A stretch of DNA of 64,000 nucleotides, from NCBI RefSeq assembly GCF_004210375.1, contig NC_134829.1:26676034-26740033 (forward strand). The letters are read 5' to 3'. Shown piece after piece: positions 34,167 through 46,161 of the stretch; positions within the stretch are counted from its first letter, which is position 1, and each line of letters opens with the position of its first letter. Position numbers and translations under genes: made by a program. The stretch is from Tachypleus tridentatus. Taxonomy: Eukaryota; Arthropoda; Merostomata; Xiphosura; Limulidae. The notes under the pieces were generated by a model. The model made no database searches, was not told the origin of the DNA, and saw nothing but the letters and a program-made list of their open reading frames with translations.

Positions 34167-34244
34167 AAGTTGGTATTGAGTGTTGTTGATTAGCTGTTTT
34201 CCTTTTTAGTAGTTCAAAATTAGGGACGACGTAGATATTCTTTT

Positions 34245-34390
34245 ATGTGTAGCCCAGTGGGACAGTGATAAGTTTAGGGACTTACAACGTTAGAATTCGA
34301 GGTTTGATTTCCCGAGTTAGACACAGTAGATACCCTAAAAGATTCGAACACGCGAGGTTACGAGTCGAGCGCCCTAACCATCTGGCGTAG
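34245..34390 (+). repeat. SINE fragments, decayed (families B and A)
   Basis: TAGCCCAGTGGGACAGTGAT with ACAACGTTAGAATTCGAGG, like the head of family B, followed by a short piece of a family A head in reverse orientation (CGAGTCGAGCGCCCTAACCA). Confidence 0.6.
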
Positions 34391-34624
34391 TCGTACGAAT
34401 AACATGAAATGATACTGTTGTATTTTACTTTTAGCTACTGTAATAACAGTTGAATGAAGTAAAATTAATGATAACAGATATAAATATATCAATATATATA
34501 TTTTACTTTGTATTTATTTGGTGTCCATAAAATTGATAAATATACATGACAAAACACTTCATCAAAACCGTATTAAAGTTTAATTGTGCAAAACCTCATT
34601 ATTAATTTTATACTGTGAAAAAAG

Positions 34625-34745
34625 TTTGTTTTTAAATTAAGCTCAAAGCTACACAAAGAGCTATCTGTGCTCTGCCCACCCCGGATATCAAAATCCGGAT
34701 TTTAGCGTTGTAAGTCTGCAAACATATCGCTAAGCCACTAGGGTG
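34625..34745 (-). repeat. SINE family B, decayed
   Basis: On the - strand: CCTAGTGGCTTAGCGATATG, a B-box-like stretch and a CACAGATAGCTCTTTGTGTA tail. Confidence 0.7.
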
Positions 34746-35416
34746 AAAAAGAGCCGATTCATGACGAAATTTATATCCAAATGGATTTTATTTTGTTTCT
34801 TAATTTAGTTAAACACCCACCTGAGATACATTTTGTGAACAATAAATACATCGGATATCGATAGTATTTTTCGTTTGAACGACTTGCTGCAGTTCCAAGT
34901 TATTTAGTCATTATGTTCAAAAATGGAGGCGAATTCATAAGCAATGGTGTAACTAGATCTTGAAGGTCCCTGGAGTAAATGTGTTTGTTGCTTCCTCACA
35001 CTTGTTGTTTTTTTTCATGTTTCAGAATATTTTGCCCTCAATTACAGTATTTCTAATTTCAAATATTAACTGATAAGTGCCAGGACCAGGCTAAAGTTTT
35101 TTAAAGATTACACGATCTCTGGTATTCTTTGGCGATTTTTTATGAACTATTAATTGCATTAAATATTATTTCTTTAATATTAATTATTCAAATGTTTTAC
35201 CCATAAACATTCTTTGATATTTTGTTTGCTAAAACGTTTCTTTTGATCTACATTATTTTGAAAATCATAGATCCTTTAGAACTTTTATTTTCAGAACTAT
35301 ATACTACATTTTGTCCTCAGTGTTCTTAGAAACCTTTCGTTACGTAAAAACTAACCATTGTGATCAACTTGTACTTTGTGTCTTGGTTGATATCAGGAAG
35401 CACTATTTACGTGGAA

Positions 35417-35536
35417 TGCCCCCCGCTAGTACAGCGGTATGTCTACGGATTTACAACGCTAAAATCAGGGGTTCGATTTCCCTTAGTGGGCTCAACAGAT
35501 AGCCCGATGTGGCTTTGCTATAAGAAAAAACACACA
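35417..35536 (+). repeat. SINE family B, full length (120 bp) with perfect 13-bp target-site duplication
   Basis: Flanked by TATTTACGTGGAA at 35404-35416 and 35537-35549. Head CCCCGCTAGTACAGCGGTAT, B box GGTTCGATTTCC, tail CAGATAGCCCGATGTGGCTT and a short CACACA end. This copy defines the family's limits. Confidence 0.96.
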
Positions 35537-35549
35537 TATTTACGTGGAA

Positions 35550-38500
35550 CAAACACATAGCGTACTATATTTGAATAAAAACAGTTGCAAGAACATTGTA
35601 AAGATAGCATCATCATTGCTCAGATGGATGGAAGAGCCATTGTTTTTCTTTACGGAAGACAGCATCATCAATTTTAAAATCACCTTTACCATCACTTGAA
35701 ACATTCAGATGCAAACCTAGAAAACTTTGTTTCTTGTCCACAGCTGCAAAATTACTGCACAATGAAATAACGACAGTAGCTTGTTACAAGTACTATTGTC
35801 TAGAGATCAGTAAAATAGTTTTATTGAATGTCGGCTCTCTTTCATTCCACCAACGTTACACGCATTTCTCAGTGAAATCTTAAAAGGGAACATACTTTGA
35901 CCTAAAACCTGCTCCAGTTGTTCGAGCCATCGTTCAAGCTGCACGGCCACAAACAGTAGCTACTCCTGGCAAATCAGTTTAACCACCGAGATGAATAAGG
36001 TATTTACCTCGAGATTTTTAGTCGATACTTCCAGTTACAAGGAATTTTGTTTATCTTATTCAAAGATACAGAAATGTGAAATAAATTCCGATGCCCATTA
36101 AAGAACTTCCCTTTATCAGGACATGCCAGAAAACATGCTAGAAGGTTCTCTTCAACTTGTCACAGACAATGTCAATGATAGCATTGCATAATGGATTGAC
36201 ACAATATCTTCCATGGCATGAGGATTATTACTGTCATAACCCCAAACAAGCCCTAGTCAAGTCGAATTCGACGCAAACCTATAAAGAATGAAGTCATATT
36301 CACTGGGGCGATAGGCGTTTACTATTACAAGTTCGAGCGGAATAGCCTCTCTGTGATAATAAAAGAGCTACCTGAAGTTCATGCCTCCGATGAATTTACA
36401 TCAGTTAATATATTGTAAAATATTTTATGGCCTCTGAAATCTCCAAAACCTGACTGGTCAGATTGTATGCAAACAGCATAAGATGATGTTTATCCTAAAA
36501 AGTCTAGGTAGTGTCTTGATGTTACTTATTTAGATTATACCTTTAGCATTTTTGTTCTGTTAGTAAATTATTGAAACGCTTCGAGGGAAAGTAGTTTATG
36601 CTATAGTACAAATGTGATATATTACATTAGTGGCTTTATTTGGTTGCGACATTACTTGTAGTTACCTTTCAGTATTTACTGTTTATTTAATGATCAGTAA
36701 TTAACAAAATGCAGGTTCAAGTGACTTTTAATGCTGATTGGCATGTTTCTCAGCCCTGAACGAGAATGGAAGTCCTCCTACTTAATGGACAGGTTTCAAT
36801 TCATCCTACGAACGTGAGACTGATTTTGAAGCATTTTTTATTGTTGTAGTTTGTTGCAGTAATTGTTTTTATTTTATTTTCTGTTGTTGCTGATACTGTC
36901 AATGTTTTGGGGACTGTTGCAAATGTTGTTACTTTTGTTCCTTTTCCTATTGATTATTATCATTTTAAAATCAAATTCATTATAATAACTCATTTCAGCG
37001 TATGTTATGTAAATGGTAAAATCAAGGAAGATACTTCTTGAACTTAACATGAAAGCTGTTCATGGCTACATTGTTAGTTTTTGCTGAGATTTGTTCATTT
37101 CACCATATCCGTATATTTATGGCAAGATAAATAATCTGTTTGTTGTTAGTTTTCTATCAGTTTTTACTTTATTTGTATATTTTGTTATGTTTGGAAATGA
37201 GTTTATTGAAAAGTAGAATAAAAAATAAATGTTCCTTACCTGGACTTTTGATATATTGTTGATAAATGGTTTGAGCATCTAAAACAATAGAAAATGCCCT
37301 TAAAGCAATTAACTTAAGGTACACATTCTTTATGGGGTAATTTTACTGGACTGTTAGTGAATACACCTGTCAACTTAAGGAGAAACGTTGAATTTGCCCA
37401 TAGTATCTAGCATTATCCACTCATTTAACGTAGGAGAGACAGTAAGCTCTAGATACCATCTGACTTGCTGACGAAGAACACTGCTGTTTACGTTCTTTCA
37501 TAACGTGCAGCGTTATAGCACTAATTCCTATGGAAGAACAAGTATTATCTCCAGAGAATATTAAAGACAGCTAGAATGAAGCACACTTAACGGATTTTGT
37601 GGATCACTTGTTATACGAAAACTGCATAGGACCAGAATAAATGAAAATGTTTGAACATTTCTACATTAGAATAAGAAGGATGAAAATACATTTTATGTAT
37701 GCTCAACAAATATAATGCAACCTTCTTTCACTCAGTTGTATTTATTGAGAATTGTCGCCTAACCTAGTTTCGGTTTGAATTAAAGCTGAAAAAAAGCAAA
37801 ACAAGAGAGAGAATAATACAATTCTCTCCTATCTACTCAAAGTACTAGGACTCTTTTGATATAATGTTTTGAAATATGAGGTATTTATAAATTAATGAAC
37901 TTTATGATACCTAATGTTTTAATGAAGAAAGAACAAAACACAAGGAAGTTTAAGACCGTGTAGAACGTGTCACAAAAGAATTAGATCTGAAATCAAGGAT
38001 ATGGTTGTTATCCTGGTTCACCAGTCAGTTTTCTGATATTTTGTTAAGCGCTCTGACGAAATTAGTGAGAGTTTTAAACTGACCCGTGGCCTGTTTTTAA
38101 GATATATAATTGAGACAAGGGTTAACGATTTAATTAAAACACATTTGTTAACTATGAGACATGTGCATCTCTGAAAGTGACTTTAATGAAAGAGAAACTG
38201 AACTATAGTTAGCTTATACACCACCAGGTGGCTCTTAAAATTATTTAAATTTCTTTTGCTTTTGTTGTCAATCCTCATACTTATCAATAGGACTTGTACC
38301 TAATAATTTTTGCCACACTTCTTAACCTGATGGTTTTGTGAGCTTCAAAATAAATTATTATTAAGATGTTAGGTTCATGCTACTGGAAACTTTCCTTTTT
38401 TCAGATATGTTGACGGCCCTTGTGACCAACGTAGGTACATTGAAATAATACTAGTGGTTTTATATATATATATGAAAGAAATGTCTAACGTTTCGTAAAT

Positions 38501-38990
38501 GTTTACAAGTTTTCTATTGTTTGTGTGTAACTGTCTCTAAATATATTTCTTTGTTGTATGACAAAAGCTACACATTCCTGGAAAGTAAGGAGTGTGTATC
38601 GAACATAGAAACGATTAAACTTTAAGGAAAACAACCGTTTATTTTTATCAAAATATCGAATTTAGGTACTATTTACGATGTAATATTACAACATGATAGA
38701 TGAATACTGTAAAAGTCGTTACAGCTTCACAAAAACCGGTAACTTGTTATTATTTATTTTGGTAAAATAGGTTTGTTAATTAAACTCAGTAAAATAGTCA
38801 TTCAAAGGTATTGTACTGATAAAATAAACGTTCTTATTTTACCCAATTTGTATAACAGTGACAAATATGTGTTAAAGTATAAACAGTTTAGGATTCTCAT
38901 TTCGTTTTTATTCAATATTACATTTAATTTGACAGATATTCCTGATTCTGAACGCTGGTTTGGTAACAGAATTTCATTAAAAACAGACTG
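35550..38990. other. intergenic; an unidentified more GC-balanced block at 35.6-36.45 kb
   Basis: The block at about 35,600-36,450 is less AT-rich and less broken than its surroundings and might be an old processed gene or transposon, but I cannot name it on either strand. The rest shows nothing I recognise. Confidence 0.35.
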
Positions 38991-39043
38991 TGGTATATAT
39001 TCCTGGAAAACAAAAATCCTATAAACAGATTGTGGTATATATT

Positions 39044-39085
39044 GTGAACCTGACGATGACCGAAGAAGGTCGAAACGTTGTTCGC
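39044..39085 (+). ncRNA. candidate hammerhead ribozyme, copy 2 (Penelope type)
   Basis: In order: GTGAAC, CTGACGA, T, GACC, GAAGAA, GGTC, GAAA, CGTT, GTTCGC. GTGAAC pairs with GTTCGC (stem I, six pairs with one wobble), GACC with GGTC (stem II), and both invariant boxes (CUGANGA and GAAA) are present. Stem III is only the self-complementary ACGU. One T between the first box and stem II is unpaired, which departs from the consensus. Activity is unproven. Confidence 0.5.
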
Positions 39086-40284
39086 TCTTCTATATAAAAT
39101 ATTTTCTCAACCCAAACGAGCCGTTTTTGCATATAAAAGACTGTGAAATATATTCCTCAAAAACAAAAACACTAGGATTAAGATAGGAGGGAATCTAAGT
39201 CAAGAAGCTACTTTAGTATTGAAAGAGAAAACAACGACGTCCAAACTTAAATCTAACTGCAGTTCGTTTCTTTTCATAAAACTGATATCGAAGCATTGCA
39301 CAATTTTACTTTTCATATTATACAGTGTCACTTTAACGTGACTTTGGTGACTGACTATCTTGTGATGCTCTTTTAAACGGTGTTTATCAGTGTTTTGGGA
39401 ACCAAATAAATACAAAAAACAGGTTATGTTTCCATTTGTTGCTATTATTAGTTTATTTCAAGCAACTAGTTTTACATGAGTTAAAAATTAAAATACGATT
39501 TTACCAAACTCACAAACTACAAAACTAGTATCATAGGACTACAAGTGTACAAAGTCATTCATTAACTTTAAAATATTTATAGAAAGTAGTGTTATACAAT
39601 TCTATATGAAATAATATGAACGCAAATTCAAGGTACTTTATTTTATAGAAAAACTGTCTTTTAAATTAACCTGAGAAAATCCACTATGAACATTTTACCC
39701 ACCGAACAATTAACAAATTACGTAAAATATGAAACCAGACATGATATCGAAAATCATGTGACGTTATGAAACATTAACTTGTTTTTATAACAAACACAAT
39801 ACAAGTCAACACTAAATAATTATTATGAACAATTTCATAATAATTATTTACGTTTCAACAACAGTCGTGTCGTTCTTACGTCTGAATATCACGTTGTCTT
39901 ATTTTCTCAATTACAATCAGTTTGGTCCAGTGACTGTTAGGAATATTACGTTGGGTTTACGAATGTTCATACGTCATTTCCTGTATTTCCTTCTTTTCTT
40001 TATACTAATACGGTTTTGATATCGTTAGTGAAGAAGTTGGTGTGACATTGTTAACATTTATTTATTGACAGTAAAGAAACAGATGTTCAGTCGAAAATTC
40101 TTTGAACCTGGATCTCAGTCCAATACTGTGCTATTAAAACATCACAATTTAAATACACTTTTAAACTTTTTAATACAGAAGTTGAATTTGCAGGTAGATG
40201 TCGCCATTTCAATCATTAGAAGAAAAAACACGTTGGTTAAACAAAATAAACTACTGTCGCTACGTGTAAAATATGACCCCAATT

Positions 40285-40395
40285 TGCACAATGGTATGTT
40301 TCCGGACATACAACGCTAGAAACCGGGTTTTGATACCCCTGCTGGGCAGAGTACATACAGCCTATTTAGCTTTGTGCTTAACTACAAACAAGTGT
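40285..40395 (+). repeat. SINE family B, diverged
   Basis: Head GGTATGTTTCCGGACATACA, B-box-like GGTTTTGATACCCC, tail ACAGCCTATTTAGCTTTGTG. Confidence 0.7.
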
Positions 40396-40718
40396 AAAAA
40401 CTGTACTTATGAAATATACAAGTAAATATACCAACACAACTAACGTTAATCATAAGTGATTTCGAACAACAACGACCAAACATGTAATACACTGAGAAAT
40501 ATATTATCCTCAAATTGGATTATCCATACTATAAATATTCTATAGAAATATAATTACTCGTGTTAAAACATAAACTGATGAGAGCGAATATTGCATTACA
40601 ACACAGCATCTTTTCACCATTGTGCTAAATTGATGTACACAAGAGCACGGTTACTCTAAATATAATGGTTTACTCTTACTAATTAAAATCTGTACATTTC
40701 TTATGTTTGTAATAGATT

Positions 40719-41503
40719 TTACCACCAGCCCCAGTCCCCGTAACCATAGCCACTGAAGCCAAAACCATAACCACCGTATCCACCGTACCCATGATCGTAA
40801 GAATGATAGTGATTATTATAGATTATGGGCGTACTATGGTAATCATGTCTGAAACAAAAAAGAAAACATGAATAGTTGTTAGCAAGATCACCACACTTAT
40901 TGTGATATATTCATGTAATTCAAACTTTACTTTTACAATAAATAAACAAAGGTTAAAAATAACCGATACGCATACAATAAATGATCAGGTTTACCAAATA
41001 ATTATAAATTTTAAAGTTCTTCATAAACTATTATATGCATAAATAAATAAATATTTATATATGTATTATAGGCTGTTGTTACTGTATGTAAGTAAATATT
41101 AAAACGAGAAATTTTACAGCATAACACAAGTTAGGAGGGCATTCTTGTTAGTATCGGGTACATGACTTTCAACTAGTTTCGGAAACAAAGACATTAACTG
41201 AGTTAGACCAACCCGTTACTTTATACACACTGTAATAAAATGTGAAGTTTCTTTTTGGTTTTAAAACAGCCATCTGTATAGAACAGTGTTTAAAGTTAAC
41301 GAAGTTTTTAAGTAACAGTCAGAATCTTACTGATACGGAATTGGAATAGGGAACGGATAGGGTAACACAATCTTTTTCCCAAGACGTCCAAGCAGAAGTA
41401 ATGGAAGCAACTTCTTCTTTAAAAGAGCAGAACCATCTTGGACCAGACAACTAAGGAGGATTCCACCAACCAGAATTAGAACAGTGGCTGTTGGTTTTCT
41501 CAT
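40719..41503 (-). CDS. small secreted Gly/Tyr/His-rich peptide precursor, two coding exons
   Basis: Coding parts 41503-41331 and 40848-40719 join across a GTAAGA donor and TTTCAG acceptor in phase 2, giving 100 residues. Residues 1-26 are a signal peptide (MRKPTATVLILVGGILLSCL...QDGSA). Then comes a hydrophobic, Lys-rich stretch (LLKKKLLPLLLLGRLGKK), a Pro/Tyr segment (LPYPFPIPIPYQ) and a C-terminal His/Tyr/Gly tail (GYGGYGGYGFGFSGYGYG) ending DWGWW. Only the signal peptide contains cysteine. An acceptor (TTTCTACAG) three bases before the ATG implies an upstream 5' UTR exon that I could not place. Similar low-complexity secreted peptides in arthropods are cuticle, cement or antimicrobial components; which one applies is unknown. 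Confidence 0.8.
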
Positions 41504-41506
41504 TTT

Positions 41507-42224
41507 CTGTAGAAACAATGAAATTTGTAATTACTTGAAATAGAAGCAGACTTACTTAAACGATTTGAAATAAACCAGTTTTTAGTTTTAACGCGTCTTT
41601 ATTATAATGATGGATTTAGGGATGACTCCAAGTTCTACTTGCAGATAAACATTGCGCATCAAAATAAAGAACTATTTTATGTTTAAAAATGAATTAAGTA
41701 AATCAAACCGTTTGAACCTTATTTACATACGTAAGTACTCTCAATGTTCTAATGTTTGTATAACGTAGCGAAAGTCTGGGGAAGAAAAAGTCCTTTTGGA
41801 AGGAACAAAACTTGAAATCGGACACTTTATTACTGACGATTTGGCCGGTGTTTCTTCAATAACCGTTTGTTCTTGAGCTCACAAAACATTGTACCATGAA
41901 AAAATGGCATAAAGCAAAACGTAGGTAATAAATTGTTTTATTATGGAATAGAGTTGTGCACAAGGGGGAAAGTAGAGATATCGATCCCCCATTAAGTGTG
42001 TATTTGGTCATTTTTGTTGAGTGTATTGCACTGTTGTTGATTTCTGTGCGTGAGATGTACGTTTATGTTAGTATGATTTATATATATGTGTCTATATAAT
42101 ATGTATGTGTTTAACATGCCCCTCCTCCCTCCAGTAGCAGTTAAATTTAAATTCCTTTTCAACCCTTTGTTGTGGGGTTTAAGTCATTCTTCATATTACT
42201 TTGTTTTCACGGAAATTTACAGCC
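41507..42224. other. probably 5' UTR intron of the secreted peptide gene
   Basis: The splice acceptor just before the ATG means the transcript starts further right. I see no convincing promoter or first exon here. Confidence 0.35.
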
Positions 42225-42407
42225 AACTAAGAATGGATAAAGTTATCGGTCAACTAACGATCGTTAAAGTTACAAGTCAGCTAAAGATGGTTAAAGTTAC
42301 AAGTCAACCAAAGATGGTTAAAGTTATTAATCGACTACAAAATTTATTGGTCATCTAAGAATGGTTAAAGTTACCGGTGAAGTAAAAATTGTTAAAGTTA
42401 ACTGCCA
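42225..42407. repeat. 27-bp tandem repeat, about 7 units
   Basis: Units of the type CTAAAGATGGTTAAAGTTAC plus AAGTCAA, with one short unit. The short open frame across it is an accident of the 27-base (nine-codon) period. Confidence 0.85.
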
Positions 42408-42409
42408 GT

Positions 42410-44284
42410 GAGACCGAGAGAGGGGAAAGCATGTAAACTCTTACACTTTAGCAAATAAGAAATAAAGCTGTCACGCAATTATGAGTTTATATATAAAACT
42501 GTCAATAAACCAGACTGGTTTTAGTTTTGTTTTTCTACATGCAACGTCCAAGGTTATGAAGTTTAACCTTGTTTGTTCTTTTTTTTTGCATTCTCTCTCC
42601 ATTTTAGCCACAGATTCTACCCATGGTTATATAACCTATGAAGAAGGTGTACATTACAGTAATTTCATTGTTTGCTATATCCTAGAGAGGAAATATTTTT
42701 AAAGGGAAGGTAATGATTTATCTATGGATCAGCAACGATTTTGAATTGTCTTGTGGTTATTTCACGTTGTAAGAGAAACACATTAAACTTTCCATGATGA
42801 AGTGTATCCAGATCACATTTAGAAGCATCAAACACATAACGAACATAAAATATCAGTTTACTTTACTATTGAAAGATATGTAAAACAGATGAGACTTCTA
42901 TATTTTTATAGTAAGTGTTGTAATATATTTCCTTTTGTAAAAGAGTGAGATACTGTTTGAAAGGCCTATTTTATATGTTTCAGTTTAATCAGAGGCAGAG
43001 AGAGAACACTTTCATGGGGGGACTTAGATATGATAATTGTGTGGGAATAAGAAGGATGTGACCCCAGGATACAACTATTCCTAAAATATATATGGAAAAT
43101 GCATACACGTATTGTGTGAGGCAGCCTTAAAATTATTGATAAATATTAATTTGATTTCCTCAGGCATAGGCATGAGAGGACTTACTCCCCCTTGTTGTTC
43201 TCTCATTATATTTAAGTATTAAGTTTATTCGCAAATTATAATATTCTATCGAACTTAATTTTAATCAATACTAGTTTAAAAGTAAAATAAAGGTAAGTTT
43301 GAGGGAACAATATGGCTGAATATTGATTTAATTATTTTCTTACCTTATTCAAGGTTTAAAAAACTCTTCTTACAACGTGCCACTTGCTTCTGAGAATAAA
43401 TGCTAGTCTCAAAACTAGTGAAATTGCTCTGTCTTATATATCCTCGATAGAAATGTGGGTTTTCTCGAACATTTAAAACATGGCACGAAAGTCTAAAGGT
43501 CTTTAACCTATACATTTTTACCAGAACTTAATTTGTGGTATTTGTTCTCTGTAGAATACATAATTAATTTCTATTTCTGGCGCTGAAATTCCTCAGAACC
43601 ATCAGTCGTAAGTCACCAATCAGGTGGAGTGGGATATAAACAACCATGATTCAGGATTTCTTAGCTGGTTTCTCTTGCTTTCGAAATCCATTTCCTACTT
43701 TCGGTGACAAAGACAAGTTGTAATAGTGGGTCTTTGAACTTTGACACTGAAAGAATGGAACCATTTCATGCCTCATTAATCAGATCTAGGGCAAGGAGAA
43801 CAGAAACATAAATATACAAGTACTTCAGTAACTTAGAAAAGGAAGAAAACGGTTACTAATAAAATCGTGGCAAATGTAAATAAATCTTGTTAAGAAAACG
43901 TTGTCGCGATTGCCTGTTATTTAGCTTTTTAGTTGCGTAGTACGTTAATAAAAACGTCGTGAAAGTAAAGGCAAATGATAGAATGTTAGAGGTAACAACG
44001 GAAACCGCGGACCAATAAACCACTAAGAATTAAATTCGTGTTACTTCTTTTCTGTTCCTATTACGTCGGTTTTCTCATGCTTAAAAATAAATCCAATGTC
44101 AATAACCAAGTTGCAGACACTCCCTTTTCGATGGAAACCAGCTCGTATTTTGTACCTGTCCTTACTGTTGAATCAACACCGAATAGTAAATTTAGATTCA
44201 AGTTTATATTATCGTTACGGAAAAAAAAAATGACCTGTTTATTTACGTGTTGCTATTTTTGTTTAATTTTTATGTTTCTTGTTT
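42410..44284. other. intergenic, nothing recognised
   Basis: No exon or known repeat found. GGATATAAACAACC near 43,640 might be a promoter element but has no gene tied to it. Confidence 0.4.
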
Positions 44285-44436
44285 GGCCTGGCATGGCCAA
44301 GCGCATTAAGGCGTGCGACTCGTAATCTGAGGGTCGCGGGTTCGTGCCCGCGTCGCGCCAAACATGCTCGCTCTCCCAGCCGTGGGGGCGTTATAATGTG
44401 ACGATCAATCCCACTATTCGTTGGTAAAAGTAGCCC
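44285..44436 (+). repeat. SINE family A, first half of a dimer
   Basis: Head and part of the body (up to TTGGTAAAAGTAGCCC), then directly followed by a second head. It has no tail of its own. Confidence 0.92.
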
Positions 44437-44715
44437 CTGGCATAGCCAAGCGCGTTAAGGCGTGCGACTCGTAATCTGAGGGTCGCGGGTTCACATCCCC
44501 GTCGCGCCAAACATGCTCGCTCTCCCAGCCGTGGGGGCGTTATAATGTGACGGTTAATCCCACTATTCGTTGGTAAAAGAGTAGCCCAAGAGTCGGCGGT
44601 GGGTGGTGATGACTAGCTGCCTTCCCTCTAGTCTTACACTGCTAAATTAGGGACGGCTAGCACAGATAGCCCTCGAGTAGCTTTGTGCGAAATTCCAAAA
44701 CAAACAAACAAACAA
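44437..44715 (+). repeat. SINE family A, second half of a dimer, full length
   Basis: CCTGGCATAGCCAAGCGCG through to (AAAC)n. The pair is flanked by GTTTCTTGTTT on the left and GTTTCCTGTTT on the right, so both monomers probably arrived as one unit. Confidence 0.92.
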
Positions 44716-45890
44716 GTTTCCTGTTTAAATATGTAAGTACATTGTCAATTCAAAACTGATCATGTTTCTAGGATATTTGTTTCACATAAAAATATATCCT
44801 AAAATAATTGCCATTCAAGTGTGCACTCGAGAAGGTTGTTTTTCATTGAAGTACTTTTTTGTTTATGTGATGCATATGTTGTGTATATATCAGAATGAAA
44901 ATACGCTTATTATACTAGAAATACTTGTTTATCTCATGATAAGTGTTATAAATGTCCTTCTATGGTTATTTTATAATATTGAATTCTTTGTGTATATGTT
45001 TTAAAAACTATCCCATTCTGTACAATAATGTTAAGGTTGTAGCGGTACTCTGAAATAATCTTTCTTCTCAAAGTATTCTAAAGATACAATTTGTGCATAT
45101 AACTTCAGAAAATCCGTTTTATTCGTTAGTAATACGATCTCATTAAGTTTTATAACGGTTTTTCCACAGTGAGTTAAGTCTTGTAAGTCACTAGTCAACG
45201 GAGCGTGGCTGGTGTCTCTTTGATCTTCAACTGAGATGAACTAGAACAAAAACTCGAATGTGAAGGATAAATAAGGACAAAATACTTATTAAAACAAAAC
45301 TACTTCTTCTGTAACCAAATAAATACTTTGCTTTAAAGTTAATAAACTACAAACTTACTGGAAGTTAAATTCACGTTACCTTAACTTTCTTTACAATCTA
45401 AATATAAACAATGTTCAAACTGTTTACGAAACAAAATCCAAAGTTAAGCAAAAAAACTACAAAATGTGACAATTACAGGTTTTGCTATATTATAGTAAAG
45501 GGCTTAAATGTTTACTTGAAACACAAATTAAAACTAGTCACATATTACAAAGAAAGTTGCAAAAAATCCAAAAGTTACTCTTGCAGGGACAAACCTGCAA
45601 GTTTAAAAACAAAACGTATTAGCACTAACAAAGCCAGGTTTTAACACAAATACACATTTCATACACGATATTTCTTTATTATGAAATGAACACCAGGGTG
45701 TAACAGCTCTTACGTATTATCAGATTCACCATCAGAGAAGACAGTTGGCTCTTCTGGAGGTCACATGTTTTCTTTCTTGTGAGAAGCTTGGTTTATTTCA
45801 AATTAGTCAACTCACATCTTATACGCGCCAAAATAAGGAAACTTTAAATGTCTACTCGAGTAGTTCTCTGCGTACAAACTGAAAATTCTG
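44716..45890. other. intergenic, nothing recognised
   Basis: AT-rich. Open frames of about 80 codons here lack any domain or splice context. Confidence 0.4.
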
Positions 45891-46161
45891 TTTGTTTGTT
45901 TTTGGATTTCGCGCAAGGCTACACGAGGGCTATATGGTCTGGCTGTTCCTAATATGGCAGTGTAAGACAAGAGAGAAAACAGCTAGTCATTACCACCCCC
46001 GACATCTCTTTGGCTGCTTTTTTATCAACAAATAATGGAATTTACCGTCACATGATAACTCCTCAATGGCTGAAAGGGCGAGCATTTTGGTATAATAGTG
46101 ATTCGAACCCTCTACCTGCAGATTACGAGTTGAGCGCCCTAACTACCTGACCATGCCAGGA
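45891..46161 (-). repeat. SINE family A, full length, diverged
   Basis: TTTGTTTGTTTTTGGATTTC to CCATGCCAGGA on the + strand; many substitutions, so an older copy. Confidence 0.88.

Noticed and set aside
41825-41880. CTGACGATTTGGCCGGTGTT considered as another hammerhead
   Set aside because: The GAAA box is absent after the hairpin, and the stem I partners do not pair.
44038-44325. 95-codon + strand open frame
   Set aside because: No domain, and its end lies in a SINE A head.
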